From contig JAAWPV010000013.1 of assembly GCA_022800215.1 (NCBI GenBank), positions 1 to 33,336 on the forward strand: a stretch of DNA of 33,336 bases, in the 5' to 3' direction. This document shows, one piece after another, positions 17,001 through 24,941 of this stretch; positions within the stretch are counted from its first letter, which is position 1; the number at the start of each line of letters is the position of its first letter. The translations under genes and the position numbers were made by a program. The notes beneath the pieces are model-generated. The model was not told the origin of the DNA. It saw only the letters and a program-made list of their open reading frames with translations, and searched no databases. This stretch comes from Oscillospiraceae bacterium. GTDB lineage: Bacteria; Bacillota; Clostridia; Oscillospirales; Oscillospiraceae.

Positions 17001-17587
17001 CAGGGGGAGGGGATGACCCCTTCGGGGACCAGATAGACGGGCCGGGTGGATACCGTTTCAAAGGTCCGGCGGTTTTTACGAAGCCGGAGGTAGAAGGTCA
17101 GGTTGCTGAGCAGGAAGAACCCGGCCATGGCGGCCATGCCGATTTTCCACACCAACGTCAGCGCCTCCCCGGCGGTCATGCCGGCATCAGGCTGGGCGGT
17201 AGCGGGGGAGGGCACGTCGGCGGCGGGGGAGATGGGCTGGCCCAACGGGGGCAGAGGACCTTCATAGGGGGTGTGATTCAAGGCCGTTTGACCGCCCTGA
17301 GCAGCGAGAACGCCGCTGGGGTCCGGGGCGTTGTAGATCGTCTGCCCAGACGGCTGGGCCGGGCGGACCGCCTGCCCCAGCCGCTGGTCCACCACCGTCT
17401 GGATGGGCTGGGCGGCGGTGAGAACGGAAAAGTTCACGGCGGGGAGACTGACGGGCACCAGGAGCCGCACCAACACCAGCGCCCACAGGGCGTACTGGAC
17501 GCGCCGGGACAGCACTTTCTGAAAGACACGGCGCATGAGAAGCAGAGCCAGGATCAAAGCGGACGAGGTGATGAGGATCTCTTTCAT
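14009..17587 (-). CDS. giant M56 (BlaR1/MecR1-like) metalloprotease with a long C-terminal ectodomain
   Basis: 1192-residue membrane protein. Residues 1-20 and 30-50 are membrane segments, a Pro/Gln-rich loop follows, then another segment at about 144-168. The M56 zinc protease motif is HEETH (221-225), with the third-ligand region 'CELACDES' (261-268), as in BlaR1. After a last hydrophobic stretch at 324-341 comes a lipobox-like LVSAC (Cys342) and then about 850 residues without a membrane segment. This part contains acidic Tyr/Trp-rich domains and an FG-GAP-like 'DLDGDGQNEL' at 682-691. I see no penicillin-binding SxxK domain, so this is probably not a beta-lactam sensor. The gene overlaps blaI by 4 nt (ATGA). 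By analogy it senses an outside signal and cleaves or triggers cleavage of BlaI. Ligand unknown. Confidence 0.85.
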   Translation of the reverse strand: MKEILITSSALILALLLMRRVFQKVLSRRVQYALWALVLVRLLVPVSLPAVNFSVLTAAQPIQTVVDQRLGQAVRPAQPSGQTIYNAPDPSGVLAAQGGQTALNHTPYEGPLPPLGQPISPAADVPSPATAQPDAGMTAGEALTLVWKIGMAAMAGFFLLSNLTFYLRLRKNRRTFETVSTRPVYLVPEGVIPSPCLFGRSIYITPAVARDPHKLRHVLCHEETHARHLDPLWSLLRCVCLTVYWFDPLVWAAAHCSKTDCELACDESALKALGEQERIPYGQTLLSLIPVRRTANPMLAATTMTAGKKELKDRVMRIAKRPRQLLAAALAVTLLAGLVSACTFTGAKESPAPAPEGLRSLTGEELRFFNEEYFNHNPNEAISYTYSIRNQFANGAFNTYEKPEDINLYELFYLEGSSPTDEELKGTLDYDSWEDLPCPAYKMTAQEMDEVLQEYTGLTLEQTNRVGLENFTYQNDAYYWMHGDTNYPGDIEILCGTREGSTVKLYHHGGWNSDATWFCTTMEEQAEGVYHFLSNLECQQPAIPPALPSVDPAVTVSLRELEPYTTPAVTVEPHREDLSSENILQNWNLFGHHLRVYRSADGAIYAAEELDDGTMNVFAQYSFDDVDMFFFQDLFGRDGFYITYRPGSNSRFYTTDTDYYYFDENGVLTLLAQCHGDSRIMDLDGDGQNELVAPRQLFFQREGLVYEAQLDELLFSACPELSYWDYEHWDPYGRYLYVSCFADSGDHSKLAVRYLYFDGESLLIYKDEKKVTDHMVEGIADDVPEAVVTAARDYVQMVFEDSKQSTALPEPTEGGTIWLWGDPVSYDDWRITSITKGSRNTVGNLTVEGWHFNYELHTTTPDTVTLAGGRYLTEDDWVSPGYPDCDWLFFRTEDDSHTLLWQDVINDMGPASYAFEPYLEGKLDELGLLDDDPLFQIKNAYEAITADDQFTMTLIVGDGLAGSYPAGGWNRVSSITDQWSGYTWEHTDQTERPDFASGPIDYLAFSREDESLVFWDLEGLVQWQKGENSRWYKAVQTDTDDPFSTDIYHYLRRWYDETELEALRQGIAIPGEGRTRDEIARAWVEEYEGVYLRTSSGSTMKWDYMKVIDCVEYKGDEPFVSRLEENTFPFSWSTIFVPADSAPPWSFMAGNTGEYEGSDPDVPAGAFQWWQVGYMTQGEDGLWRCDGGGTGW

Positions 17588-17958
17588 TTTTCTCCCTCCT
17601 TGGCGTTTTCCAGAATGGCGGTGAGTTCGTCAATATCTTCCTGCGTGAGGGTCTGACTGTCCACCATGGCGGACATCATGAGCCCCAAGCGGCCCCCGTA
17701 GACCTTGTCCAGGAAACTTTTTGTCTCTGACTGGGCGGCGTCCTCCTTTTGCAGAATGGCCGAGTAGTGCTTGGGGGTGCCGCCGTCATGGTGGACGGCT
17801 CCCTTGTCCTCCAGCCGGGAGAGCATGGTGATGACGGTGTGCTTGCCCCAGCCCGTTTCCTCCTGTAATGCGGCGGTGAGCTGAGTGATGGTGAGGGGGG
17901 TGTCCTCCCAGAGCCTGTTCATCAGCTTCCACTCGCCGTCGGAAAGATTGGTTTTCAT
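17584..17958 (-). CDS. BlaI/MecI/CopY family transcriptional repressor
   Basis: 124-residue winged-helix repressor. 'LSDGEWKLMNRLWEDTPLT' and the recognition region 'TVITMLSRLEDKGAV' are typical of BlaI/MecI, followed by the helical dimerisation tail with 'KSFLDKVYGG'. Start ATG 17958 has a strong AAAGGAGG. It overlaps the M56 protease gene in ATGA, the usual arrangement for a repressor inactivated by its protease partner. A consensus promoter with a 19-bp palindrome lies just upstream, so autorepression is likely. Confidence 0.93.
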   Translation of the reverse strand: MKTNLSDGEWKLMNRLWEDTPLTITQLTAALQEETGWGKHTVITMLSRLEDKGAVHHDGGTPKHYSAILQKEDAAQSETKSFLDKVYGGRLGLMMSAMVDSQTLTQEDIDELTAILENAKEGEK

Positions 17959-18002
17959 GGCGGTACCTCCTTTGGGTAAACGACTGTCTACCTTCTATCC
18001 TG

Positions 18003-18031
18003 AGTATACCAGAGAGGTATACAAATGTCAA
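18003..18031 (-). promoter_or_regulatory. near-consensus promoter with palindromic operator for blaI-M56
   Basis: On the minus strand a perfect TTGACA (18031-18026), an exact 17-bp spacer and TATACT (18008-18003). Inside it lies a perfect inverted repeat, GTATACC (18004-18010), 5 nt, GGTATAC (18016-18022). It covers the -10 and half the spacer, so a bound dimer would block polymerase. BlaI family operators are short palindromes in this position. The match to the BlaI protein is inferred from place, not from a known motif. Confidence 0.8.
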
Positions 18032-18071
18032 CCTCGAAATGGTTACAGTTTGGAAACAAATAGAGACAAAA

Positions 18072-18110
18072 TAAAAACAGAGACAGGACATTAAAAATGT
18101 CCTGCCTCTG
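18072..18110 (-). terminator. intrinsic terminator of the SLH protein gene
   Basis: A 15-bp stem with one mismatch (arms about 18078-18092 and 18096-18110), followed on the minus strand by TTTTTATTTT. It lies 18 nt downstream of the SLH gene stop and before the blaI promoter. Confidence 0.75.
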
Positions 18111-18127
18111 ATGAAATTTCAGCGGTA

Positions 18128-20005
18128 TCACTGTTCCCGGGCCAGAATGACCCGGATGCGGCCGCCGCCCTCGGCGGTCTTGTCGTAGTAGCCGGTGAGG
18201 GTATAGCCCGTGCGTACCCGCTCCAGGCTGGAGAGGTAGTAGCTGCCGTTTCGCACCTCATAGACGGCCACCGAGGCGGAGAGGGGGAAGGTCTGGTTGT
18301 TCTTGGTGGTGGCGGAGAGGGCGTCCAGGGAGCTGAGGCTCACCGAGGTAAGGTTCCGAATGGAGGAGGGTGACCGGGGATTTCCCTTGATGCAGGCAGG
18401 GCCCTCCGCGGCGTTGAAATGGCCCCCCTGATACTGGTAAACATAAGGCGTTCCGCTGATGTCATACTGGTAGATGCCCATCATGGTGCCCAGCCCTCCG
18501 TCGGGGATGGTGGCTTCATTGACCTCGGTGAGAACACCGTAGGTGTAAAGGTCCCCGGTAACATCGTTCAAAATCAGCCGGTCGATCTCCCCGGCGGCGT
18601 TCTTCCGGGCGTACTTTACGGCGGAGGAGGAGAGGTTCACCCCCGCCAGGCGGCTGGGGGAGACCTTGCAGGCCTCGCCTTTGCCGTTCATATCCAAAAT
18701 CTCCACGTCGTCGGCCAGGGCGTTATTGCCCAGTTTGGTTCCGGCGGCGTTCACCTTGCCCGAAAGGGAGGAGGCAGAGAGCCGGGATACCTTGGCTTCG
18801 CCGTCCGACAGGGTGACCTGGACCAGGTCGCCCGCCTTCCAGGAGGCGCTTGTGGACACCGGATAGGCGTAGGAGCTTCCGTCGGTGGCGGTGAGGGAGA
18901 CGGTCTTGGCGGTGTAGCGGTTGCCGTTCTGGTCGGTGTAAGAGCTATCCGCCGTGCCGCTCACCACGCCGTAGAGGGTTCCGCTGACCTGGGCGGAGGA
19001 AGCCACGGCGGCCACGCCGCCGTCCCGGCCCAGGAGAAGGGTCACGGTGTCCCCGGTTTGGTAGGGGCCCAGGTTAGAGAGGGCATACTTGGCGTCGGAG
19101 GTCTCGATGGTGTAGGTATTGCCCGCCACTGTCACGGCGGAGGGGCTGGAAGCGCTTGGAGTGACGGCCTGGTAAACGCCTGTCACCTTGTTGGAGTAGG
19201 CCCAGATGGTCCGCATGGATTTGGACCAGTACAGCACATCGTTGGGCTGGAGGGCGGCAAGGTTGGTGAGGGTGCCGTTCCGGTAGATATTGGCGGCGGC
19301 GGGGTCCAGGTTCATCTTGCTCTGCCAGTCTCCCGCCATGACCACCGGGCCGCTCATGACGGAGTTCACCAGGGATACCCGGTCGATCTCGCCTGTGGCG
19401 GTGAGGGCATGGCCCAGGGTGGTAAGGTAGGTCTGGCCTGTTTTGGTGGGGGCGGTGAGCAGATTGTAGAAAAGGTACATGGCGTCCTGCCTCGTCATGG
19501 CCCCGTCGGGACCAATGGAGATCCCCTCGTCCAGATCAAGGTTACGGTAGAGAGCCATTTGCCCGGCGGGCCAGGCCCCGGAGAAGTCGGCATCGGAATA
19601 ACCCAGCAGCCGCACCGCCATGGTGACCCCTTCCTTAAGGGTGATGGTCCGGTCAGGCTCAAAGTAGCCGTAAAGATTGCCCTGGACGTAGCCGGCGCTG
19701 ACGGCGGCCTCCACGTAGGAGGCGGACCAGTGGGTGTAGGGTACATCGGGGTAGGGGGAGACGGTGGTGGTCTCTCCAACGTTATCCCCCATGGGGGAGG
19801 CGCTCACCAGCATTTTGGTGAATTCCGCCCGGGTCACAGCCCGGGTCAGCATCAAATCGCCCTCTTCGTTGCCCACCATGATGCTGAGGGCGGCCAGAAC
19901 CTGAGCCATCTCGCCGGTATCCGCCTGGGCGGCGGAGGCGGCGGGGAGGAGGGATAGGGCCAGCGTGAGGGCCAGAAGGGCGGAACAAAATCGTTTTTTC
20001 TTCAT
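18128..20005 (-). CDS. S-layer homology (SLH) domain cell-surface protein
   Basis: 625-residue secreted protein. The signal peptide is clear (MKKKRFCS, hydrophobic core, cleavage near ASAAQA). SLH repeats occupy about residues 33-200: the first around 'LTRAVTRAEFTKMLV', the second 'SPYPDVPYTHWSASYVEAAV' to 'LKEGVTMAVRLLGY', the third around 'GPDGAMTRQDAMYLFYNLL'. These bind secondary cell-wall polymer and hold the protein on the peptidoglycan. The remaining ~420 residues are rich in Thr, Ser and Val with recurring beta-like stretches (for example GDTVTLLLGRDGG), a region I cannot assign. AAAAGGAGAG precedes ATG 20005. Confidence 0.88.
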   Translation of the reverse strand: MKKKRFCSALLALTLALSLLPAASAAQADTGEMAQVLAALSIMVGNEEGDLMLTRAVTRAEFTKMLVSASPMGDNVGETTTVSPYPDVPYTHWSASYVEAAVSAGYVQGNLYGYFEPDRTITLKEGVTMAVRLLGYSDADFSGAWPAGQMALYRNLDLDEGISIGPDGAMTRQDAMYLFYNLLTAPTKTGQTYLTTLGHALTATGEIDRVSLVNSVMSGPVVMAGDWQSKMNLDPAAANIYRNGTLTNLAALQPNDVLYWSKSMRTIWAYSNKVTGVYQAVTPSASSPSAVTVAGNTYTIETSDAKYALSNLGPYQTGDTVTLLLGRDGGVAAVASSAQVSGTLYGVVSGTADSSYTDQNGNRYTAKTVSLTATDGSSYAYPVSTSASWKAGDLVQVTLSDGEAKVSRLSASSLSGKVNAAGTKLGNNALADDVEILDMNGKGEACKVSPSRLAGVNLSSSAVKYARKNAAGEIDRLILNDVTGDLYTYGVLTEVNEATIPDGGLGTMMGIYQYDISGTPYVYQYQGGHFNAAEGPACIKGNPRSPSSIRNLTSVSLSSLDALSATTKNNQTFPLSASVAVYEVRNGSYYLSSLERVRTGYTLTGYYDKTAEGGGRIRVILAREQ

Positions 20006-20200
20006 GGGTTTCTCTCCTTTTGAAAATGGAACAAATTATTGGAAATAGCGATACCGGAAGGTAGATATGTCACGCTCTGAAGCGGTCAGGACACTCGCTC
20101 CACTTCCCTCCGACTCGGCCTGGTCTGCAAGCCCCTTCGGGGCTTTTCACTCGGCCTCGCTCCAGTCCAGTGTCGCTCGTGGTCCGCTTCTCCGCGCTTC
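20006..20200. other. non-coding gap with a small hairpin and repeated CTCG-type words
   Basis: No gene. There is a short perfect stem, AAGCCCC (20129-20135) with GGGGCTT (20139-20145), followed by TT on the plus strand. The words ACTCGGCCT (20114-20122 and 20150-20158) and CGCTCCA recur around it. It may be a short dispersed repeat or decayed sequence; I cannot place a promoter for the SLH gene with confidence. Confidence 0.4.
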
Positions 20201-21421
20201 TTAATCGTATCTCAAAGCGTCGATGGGATTCAGCTTGGCCGCCTTGTTGGCGGGCAGGTAGCCGAAGGCCACGCCGATGGCCACCGACACACCGAAGGCC
20301 ACGGCAATGCCCTGGAGGGTGGGGACGGCCACAAAGCCGTCGTTGCCTGTCCCCAGGGAGAGGGCGATGACACTGGTGATGACGTTTGCCATGATGATGC
20401 CAAACCCAATGCCGATGGAGCCGCCGATGGCGGAAGTAGTGCCTGCCTCAATGATGAACTGGCTGCGGATGTCCCGGCGCTTGGCACCCAAGGATTTCCG
20501 CACGCCGATCTCCCGGGTGCGCTCGGTGACGGACACCAGCATAATGTTCATGATGCCGATACCGCCCACCAGAAGGGAGATAGCGGCGATGAGGGTGAGG
20601 ATACTCATAAGAAGACTTACCATGGAGTCCATGGCGTCCATCATCTCCGCCGAGGTCATGACCATGTAAAAATCGGAGTTATGGTAGGCCTTAAGAAGCC
20701 GGTTTTCCACAATTCCCTTGGCCGCGGCGGCGGTATCCCGGCCGGTGGAGGTAAACATATAAAGTTCCATATAGCTCTGGCCGCCCAGGCGGTCTGCCTG
20801 GGTGTAGGGAATGTAAATGCAGTCGTCACTGCTGCCGGCAGAAAGATCGGCGTTGGTGGCCAGAACGCCGACCACGGTAAAGGGAGCGCCGTTGACAGTC
20901 AGTGTCTTGCCCAGGGCGTCTCCGCCGAAAGCTTCCTGCTCCAGGTAGGCTCCCACCACGCACACGGCCTGTGCCCGTTCCACGTCCACGTAGGAGAGGA
21001 AGCGGCCTTTACCCATTGCTGCGCCTGTCATAAGAGTATTCTTATCTACGTTATAAAAGGTCTCTCCCACGCCGTAGACGCTGGTGCGCTTGAATTCGTC
21101 GCTTCCTTGCCGGACGGTGCCCTGGACGGATTTGTAGGGAGTGACCCCGGAGAGATACTGGGGATATTTCTCTGCCAGATCGTACATATCCGCGGCCTTA
21201 ATATCAAGGGAAGTATTTGTGGTATAGACCTGGGCCTGGACCAGATTGGAGCCCATCTGCTCAAACTGATCGTTCATATAGTTTTGCATACCGTTGCCAA
21301 GGCTTGTGATGATGATGACGGCGGCCACGCCGATGATGATACCCAGCATGGTGAGGAGGGAGCGCATTTTGCTGGTCATCAGGCTCTTGACGGCAAGCTT
21401 GAAGGACTGTCCGATGTTCAT
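20201..21421 (-). CDS. MacB-like ABC transporter permease
   Basis: 406 residues with the MacB/FtsX layout: one N-terminal membrane helix ([20 protein letters not shown], about residues 23-42), a large extracytoplasmic core of about 220 residues, then three C-terminal helices. '[20 protein letters not shown]', '[16 protein letters not shown]' and the following region are the strongest family motifs. It shares ATGA with the ATPase gene. In this family the permease works as a mechanotransmitter to export peptides, antibiotics or lipids. The substrate here is unknown. Confidence 0.92.
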   Translation of the reverse strand: MNIGQSFKLAVKSLMTSKMRSLLTMLGIIIGVAAVIIITSLGNGMQNYMNDQFEQMGSNLVQAQVYTTNTSLDIKAADMYDLAEKYPQYLSGVTPYKSVQGTVRQGSDEFKRTSVYGVGETFYNVDKNTLMTGAAMGKGRFLSYVDVERAQAVCVVGAYLEQEAFGGDALGKTLTVNGAPFTVVGVLATNADLSAGSSDDCIYIPYTQADRLGGQSYMELYMFTSTGRDTAAAAKGIVENRLLKAYHNSDFYMVMTSAEMMDAMDSMVSLLMSILTLIAAISLLVGGIGIMNIMLVSVTERTREIGVRKSLGAKRRDIRSQFIIEAGTTSAIGGSIGIGFGIIMANVITSVIALSLGTGNDGFVAVPTLQGIAVAFGVSVAIGVAFGYLPANKAAKLNPIDALRYD

Positions 21422-22194
21422 TCCGCCGCCCCCTCTCCCACAAAAGCGGCAAAACCGTCGTCTGAGGCCGCTTCGCCGGCCTCTTCAGGCTGGACCACGG
21501 CCTGGGGATCCTGGGCGTCCCCGTCGTAGATGATTTTTCCGTCCTGAAGCCGGACGATCCGCTTGGCTTTTACGGCGATGGAGTTGTCGTGGGTGATAAG
21601 GACCACCGTGTCTCCCTCGCTGTTCAGCTTCTGCAAAAAGGCCAGCACCTCCCGGCCGGTCCGGGAATCCAGAGCGCCTGTGGGCTCATCGGCCAGGATC
21701 ACCGAGGGGTTCCCCGCCAGGGCCCGGGCAATGGATACCCGCTGCTGCTGGCCGCCCGAGAGCTGGGAGGGCAGGTTTCTGGTCTTATCGGAAAGCCCCA
21801 CCCGCTCCAGAGAGTGAAGAGCCCGCTGGTGGCGTTCCTCGGCGGAGATGCCGGCATAGAGAAGGGGCAGTTCCACATTTTCCTGCACGTTCAATTTGGG
21901 AATAAGGTTATACTGCTGGAAGATGAAGCCCAGCATTTTGTTGCGGATCTCTGCCTGCTGGTCGTCGTCCATGGTGGATACGTCCACCCCGCCCAGATGG
22001 TAAGAGCCGGAGGTGGGTACATCCAGACAGCCGATGATGTTCATGGCGGTACTCTTGCCCGAGCCCGACTGGCCCACGATGGCAACAAATTCCCCCTGAT
22101 CAATGGTGAGGCTGATCCCGTCCAGGGCGTGGACGGTCTCCTCCCCCATATGGTAGATCTTGTAGATATCCTTCAATTCAATGAGGTGTTCCAA
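21418..22194 (-). CDS. MacB/LolD-type ABC transporter ATPase
   Basis: 258-residue ATPase. Walker A is GQSGSGKST at residues 41-49, the signature '[15 protein letters not shown]' and Walker B '[12 protein letters not shown]' are intact, followed by the H-loop 'VLITHDNS'. I use a TTG start at 22194 because the domain begins there ([13 protein letters not shown]) and a G-rich site (GGGGGTGGG) precedes it; the longer frame upstream runs opposite to the adaptor gene and is not protein-like. The C-terminus carries an acidic tail ([11 protein letters not shown]) not needed for ATPase function. It sits 13 nt after the adaptor gene. Confidence 0.9.
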   Translation of the reverse strand: MEHLIELKDIYKIYHMGEETVHALDGISLTIDQGEFVAIVGQSGSGKSTAMNIIGCLDVPTSGSYHLGGVDVSTMDDDQQAEIRNKMLGFIFQQYNLIPKLNVQENVELPLLYAGISAEERHQRALHSLERVGLSDKTRNLPSQLSGGQQQRVSIARALAGNPSVILADEPTGALDSRTGREVLAFLQKLNSEGDTVVLITHDNSIAVKAKRIVRLQDGKIIYDGDAQDPQAVVQPEEAGEAASDDGFAAFVGEGAAE

Positions 22195-22207
22195 GGTCCC
22201 ACCCCCG

Positions 22208-23848
22208 TTACATATAGAAGTTGGACATGAAGCTGGACGCGCTGTACTGGATAAAGACCAGTTCGCCCTCTTCCAGACCGGAGAGGATCTCGATGTACTC
22301 GTCGTTGTTCCGGCCCAGAGTGACCTCCCGTTCCTCCAGCTTGGCAGCGTCCATAAGGTTTCCGTCCTTGTCCAGCGCATCAGGACCGGCGACCAGAACG
22401 GTGTTTCCGCGCTGGATGGCGTCCACGGGAACGGCCAGCACATTTTGGATCTCCTCCACGATAATGCTGGCAGAGACGCTCATACCGGGCAGAAGTCCCT
22501 GCTGGGCAAGATCCATGCCGTTGCCGTCCACCGCCACGGTGACGGGGTAGGAGGTATTGCCTCCAGCGGTGGTGCCGTTGATGTTCACTTTCTCCACCAC
22601 GCCGGTGAATTCCTGTCCGTCCAGGGCGTCGGCGGTGAAGCGGACAGGCTGGCCCGCCTTCAGCTTTACCACGTCCGTCTCGGCTACGTTGATGTCGAAG
22701 GTGAGACGGGACATATCGTAGATGACGGTCATAAAAGCGTTTCCTCCGGTGGAGGTGGCGGTGGAGGGATCATAGTTGTCCCCCTCCTTGTAGTTCTTCT
22801 CAATGACGGTGCCGTCGATGGGGGAGGTGATGGTGTAGTCCTCCAGACTGTCTTGGGCCCTCTGGAGGGAGAGCTGGGCGTTCTGAAGCTGGATGGCGGC
22901 GGCGTCGATCTGGTCCTGGAGGTTGACCTCCTTCACTTCGCCCAGAAGCTGGCCGTCATAGACCCGGTCCCCCTCCTTGACGCTGAGGGACAAAAGCTCG
23001 CCGGAGGCTTTGGCCACCACCTGTTTGCTGGCAGCATACTGGAAGTTGGCGGTGGCGGCGGAGGCAGCAGAGCCTACCACGGCGGAGCCCACAGAAAGGT
23101 TGGACAGGGCGCCGGGGTTGGACACGGTGACGGTGACATTGCGTACCAAAGTGCCGCCGAGGCCCACCGTATCGGTGGCGGAAATTTCAGTGATGGAGCC
23201 GGAGAGGGTCTCGGCAGTGCCCGAGACGGCGACGGAAGCGCTCTGGCCCACATAGAAGCCGGCGGCGTCAGACGCGTGAAAGGGGACGGTGAGCTTCATG
23301 TTGTCCCGGTCCAGAATGTCGGCCACGGGGGTGCCGGCTACGACGTTGTCCCCCTGGTCCACATAGAGGTGCTCGATGACGCCGGCGGCGTTGGCCTTGA
23401 TCTGACGGTCCTTGGCGTTATCGTTGCGGCTGCGGACCAGGCTGTCATAGCTCAGCTGGGCCGACTGGACAGCTAGCTGGGCCTGCTGGATGGAGGTCTC
23501 CACGTCGCTGGAGTCCACTACGAAGAGAACATCGTCCTTATGGATCTCCTGGCCCTCCTCAAAGGGGGCGGATAGGATCTCTCCACGGACCAGGGCGGTG
23601 GCCCGGTAGGAGTCGTTGGGTTTGATGGTGCCCGGCCCGGTGACTGCCACCACAAGGTCCTGGATGGTGGCAGCGGCGGGGAGGTAGGCTCCGGAGGCCG
23701 TCTGCCCTCCATTCTGCATGCACCGGGTGAGCAGCAGGGCCAGAAGGCCGACGACAAGGGCCAAAGCGACGAGCCGCTTGACCCATTTCTTTTTCTTTTT
23801 TGGAGCCTGGAACGTGGGGGCTTCTTTAGAGGTGGTCTCAGTAGCCAT
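22208..23848 (-). CDS. HlyD/MacA-type efflux adaptor, apparently internally duplicated
   Basis: 546 residues. It has a basic N-terminus ([10 protein letters not shown]) and one membrane helix (about 25-42), so it is anchored with the rest outside. Two HlyD-like modules seem to follow each other. Module 1 has lipoyl halves at about 85-110 and 148-178 with a short coiled coil between, and a beta-barrel to about 250. Module 2 has lipoyl halves at about 277-305 and 338-358 around '[19 protein letters not shown]', then a barrel at about 380-460 and a membrane-proximal domain. '[17 protein letters not shown]' is the classic second lipoyl half. Start ATG 23848 has GGAAGGAG upstream. First gene of the efflux operon. 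Confidence 0.85.
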   Translation of the reverse strand: MATETTSKEAPTFQAPKKKKKWVKRLVALALVVGLLALLLTRCMQNGGQTASGAYLPAAATIQDLVVAVTGPGTIKPNDSYRATALVRGEILSAPFEEGQEIHKDDVLFVVDSSDVETSIQQAQLAVQSAQLSYDSLVRSRNDNAKDRQIKANAAGVIEHLYVDQGDNVVAGTPVADILDRDNMKLTVPFHASDAAGFYVGQSASVAVSGTAETLSGSITEISATDTVGLGGTLVRNVTVTVSNPGALSNLSVGSAVVGSAASAATANFQYAASKQVVAKASGELLSLSVKEGDRVYDGQLLGEVKEVNLQDQIDAAAIQLQNAQLSLQRAQDSLEDYTITSPIDGTVIEKNYKEGDNYDPSTATSTGGNAFMTVIYDMSRLTFDINVAETDVVKLKAGQPVRFTADALDGQEFTGVVEKVNINGTTAGGNTSYPVTVAVDGNGMDLAQQGLLPGMSVSASIIVEEIQNVLAVPVDAIQRGNTVLVAGPDALDKDGNLMDAAKLEEREVTLGRNNDEYIEILSGLEEGELVFIQYSASSFMSNFYM

Positions 23849-23896
23849 AAGTAGGTTCTCCTTCCGAATCTGGGTATGTCTGGAACTCAGCTTCAA

Positions 23897-23905
23897 AGTA
23901 TAGCA
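23897..23905 (-). promoter_or_regulatory. extended -10 promoter of the efflux operon
   Basis: TGCTATACT on the minus strand (23905-23897) is an extended -10 with one mismatch in the hexamer. No good -35 lies at 17 bp. The start would fall near 23890, about 42 nt before the adaptor ATG. Confidence 0.5.
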
Positions 23906-24063
23906 GAGAAATCCAGAGAAAATGTAAACAAGGATTTAAGAATTATTTAAGATCGCTCCGGAGAATAAATCACGGCCAAAAGGGGGAAAATCTCCTGAGA
24001 CATCTGAAAAACATGATACACCTGCCCCTAAAAAAGGTCAAATGAACATTTTGTTAAGAATCG

Positions 24064-24093
24064 GTATAAAAGGAAAATCCACTGGCAACAATT
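24064..24093 (+). promoter_or_regulatory. sigma-F-like promoter of the SpoIIQ-like gene
   Basis: GTATA (24064-24068), 15-bp spacer, then GGCAACAATT (24084-24093). It agrees at every defined base with the sigma-F pattern (GYWTA, then GGNNANAATW). spoIIQ is a sigma-F gene in Bacillus and Clostridioides. The predicted start falls at about 24100, inside the ribosome binding region, so the leader would be very short. A weaker sigma-A reading using TATAAA at 24065 is also possible. Confidence 0.45.
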
Positions 24094-24113
24094 ACAGCGG
24101 AGGTGCAAAACCA

Positions 24114-24836
24114 ATGAAAAGAACAATGATGGACCGTGTCAGCGACTTCATGGCCGGGAAAGGCTTCTACATCGTCCTGCTTGCATGTGTAGGGGCGCTG
24201 GGCGTTTCAGGCTACTATCTTTTTTCCGGCATTGCGGAGCAGGGCAGACTGGTGTCCGGGCCCACCACCATCGTGGTGACCCCCACCCCGGCCCCCACTC
24301 CCCCGGCAGTATCCCCCGTGGTGACGCCTCAGCCCCCTGCTACGGCCACTCCGGCCCCCATTCCCACCGCAACGCCCCAGCCCAGCCAGGCGCCGGAGCC
24401 CAGCAAAGCCCCTACCGCCACCGCCTCGGTCTTCACCTGGCCTGTAAAAGGGGAAGTGCTGCGCCAGCACGCTTTGGAGACTCTCTCCTACGACCGGACC
24501 ATGGGGGACTGGCGGACCCATGACGGGGTAGACATCGCCGCCGAGACAGGCACTAAGGTGATGGCTCCCGCCGGAGGCACCGTCAGCGACATCTACGCTG
24601 ACGATCTCATGGGGACCACCGTGGTGATCCTTCACGCCGACGGGGTCATGTCCACCTGCTCCAACCTGGCGACGGTGCCCAATGTGGAGATCGGGGACAC
24701 GGTGCGCACCGGGGACGTGATCGGTTCCCTGGGCAAGACGGCCATCGCCGAGAGCGGCGAAGCCTCCCACTTGCACCTTTCTATGACAAAGGACGGGGTC
24801 AGTGTGGATCCCCTGGAGTATTTGCCCAAAAAGTAA
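24114..24836 (+). CDS. spoIIQ: M23/LytM peptidase, SpoIIQ-like
   Basis: 240 residues. One N-terminal membrane helix (about 20-41), then a long Pro/Thr/Ala linker (about 58-105), and a C-terminal LytM domain opening with 'FTWPVKGEVLR'. The domain keeps the zinc-site signatures: 'HDGVDI' (His and Asp) and 'HLHLSM' near the end, so it may be catalytically active like clostridial SpoIIQ and unlike the Bacillus protein. SpoIIQ spans the intermembrane space with SpoIIIAH during engulfment. Start ATG 24114 is set by GGAGGTG; the open frame upstream passes through the promoter. The sigma-F-like promoter and gene size favour SpoIIQ over a generic wall hydrolase, though the name remains an inference. 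Confidence 0.75.
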   Translation: MKRTMMDRVSDFMAGKGFYIVLLACVGALGVSGYYLFSGIAEQGRLVSGPTTIVVTPTPAPTPPAVSPVVTPQPPATATPAPIPTATPQPSQAPEPSKAPTATASVFTWPVKGEVLRQHALETLSYDRTMGDWRTHDGVDIAAETGTKVMAPAGGTVSDIYADDLMGTTVVILHADGVMSTCSNLATVPNVEIGDTVRTGDVIGSLGKTAIAESGEASHLHLSMTKDGVSVDPLEYLPKK

Positions 24837-24839
24837 AGG

Positions 24840-24875
24840 AAAAGCGGCCCGCGAACTTCGCGGGCCGCTTTTTAA
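24840..24875 (+). terminator. strong terminator after the M23 gene
   Basis: AAAGCGGCCCGCG (24841-24853) pairs with CGCGGGCCGCTTT (24859-24871) and a T-run follows (24869-24873). Confidence 0.9.
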
Positions 24876-24880
24876 AAAAA

Positions 24881-24909
24881 TTGACAAGAACCTTCTGGGG
24901 GAATACAAT
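24881..24909 (+). promoter_or_regulatory. near-consensus sigma-A promoter of the TAG-interrupted gene
   Basis: A perfect TTGACA (24881-24886), exact 17-bp spacer and TACAAT (24904-24909). Confidence 0.8.
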
Positions 24910-24941
24910 AAAGATAAACAATGAGGCAGGGGGCACGGGGG

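Noticed and set aside
18419-19957. Plus-strand open frame opposite the SLH gene
   Set aside because: Antisense of a gene with signal peptide and SLH repeats; translation is Gly/His/Val-rich without domains.
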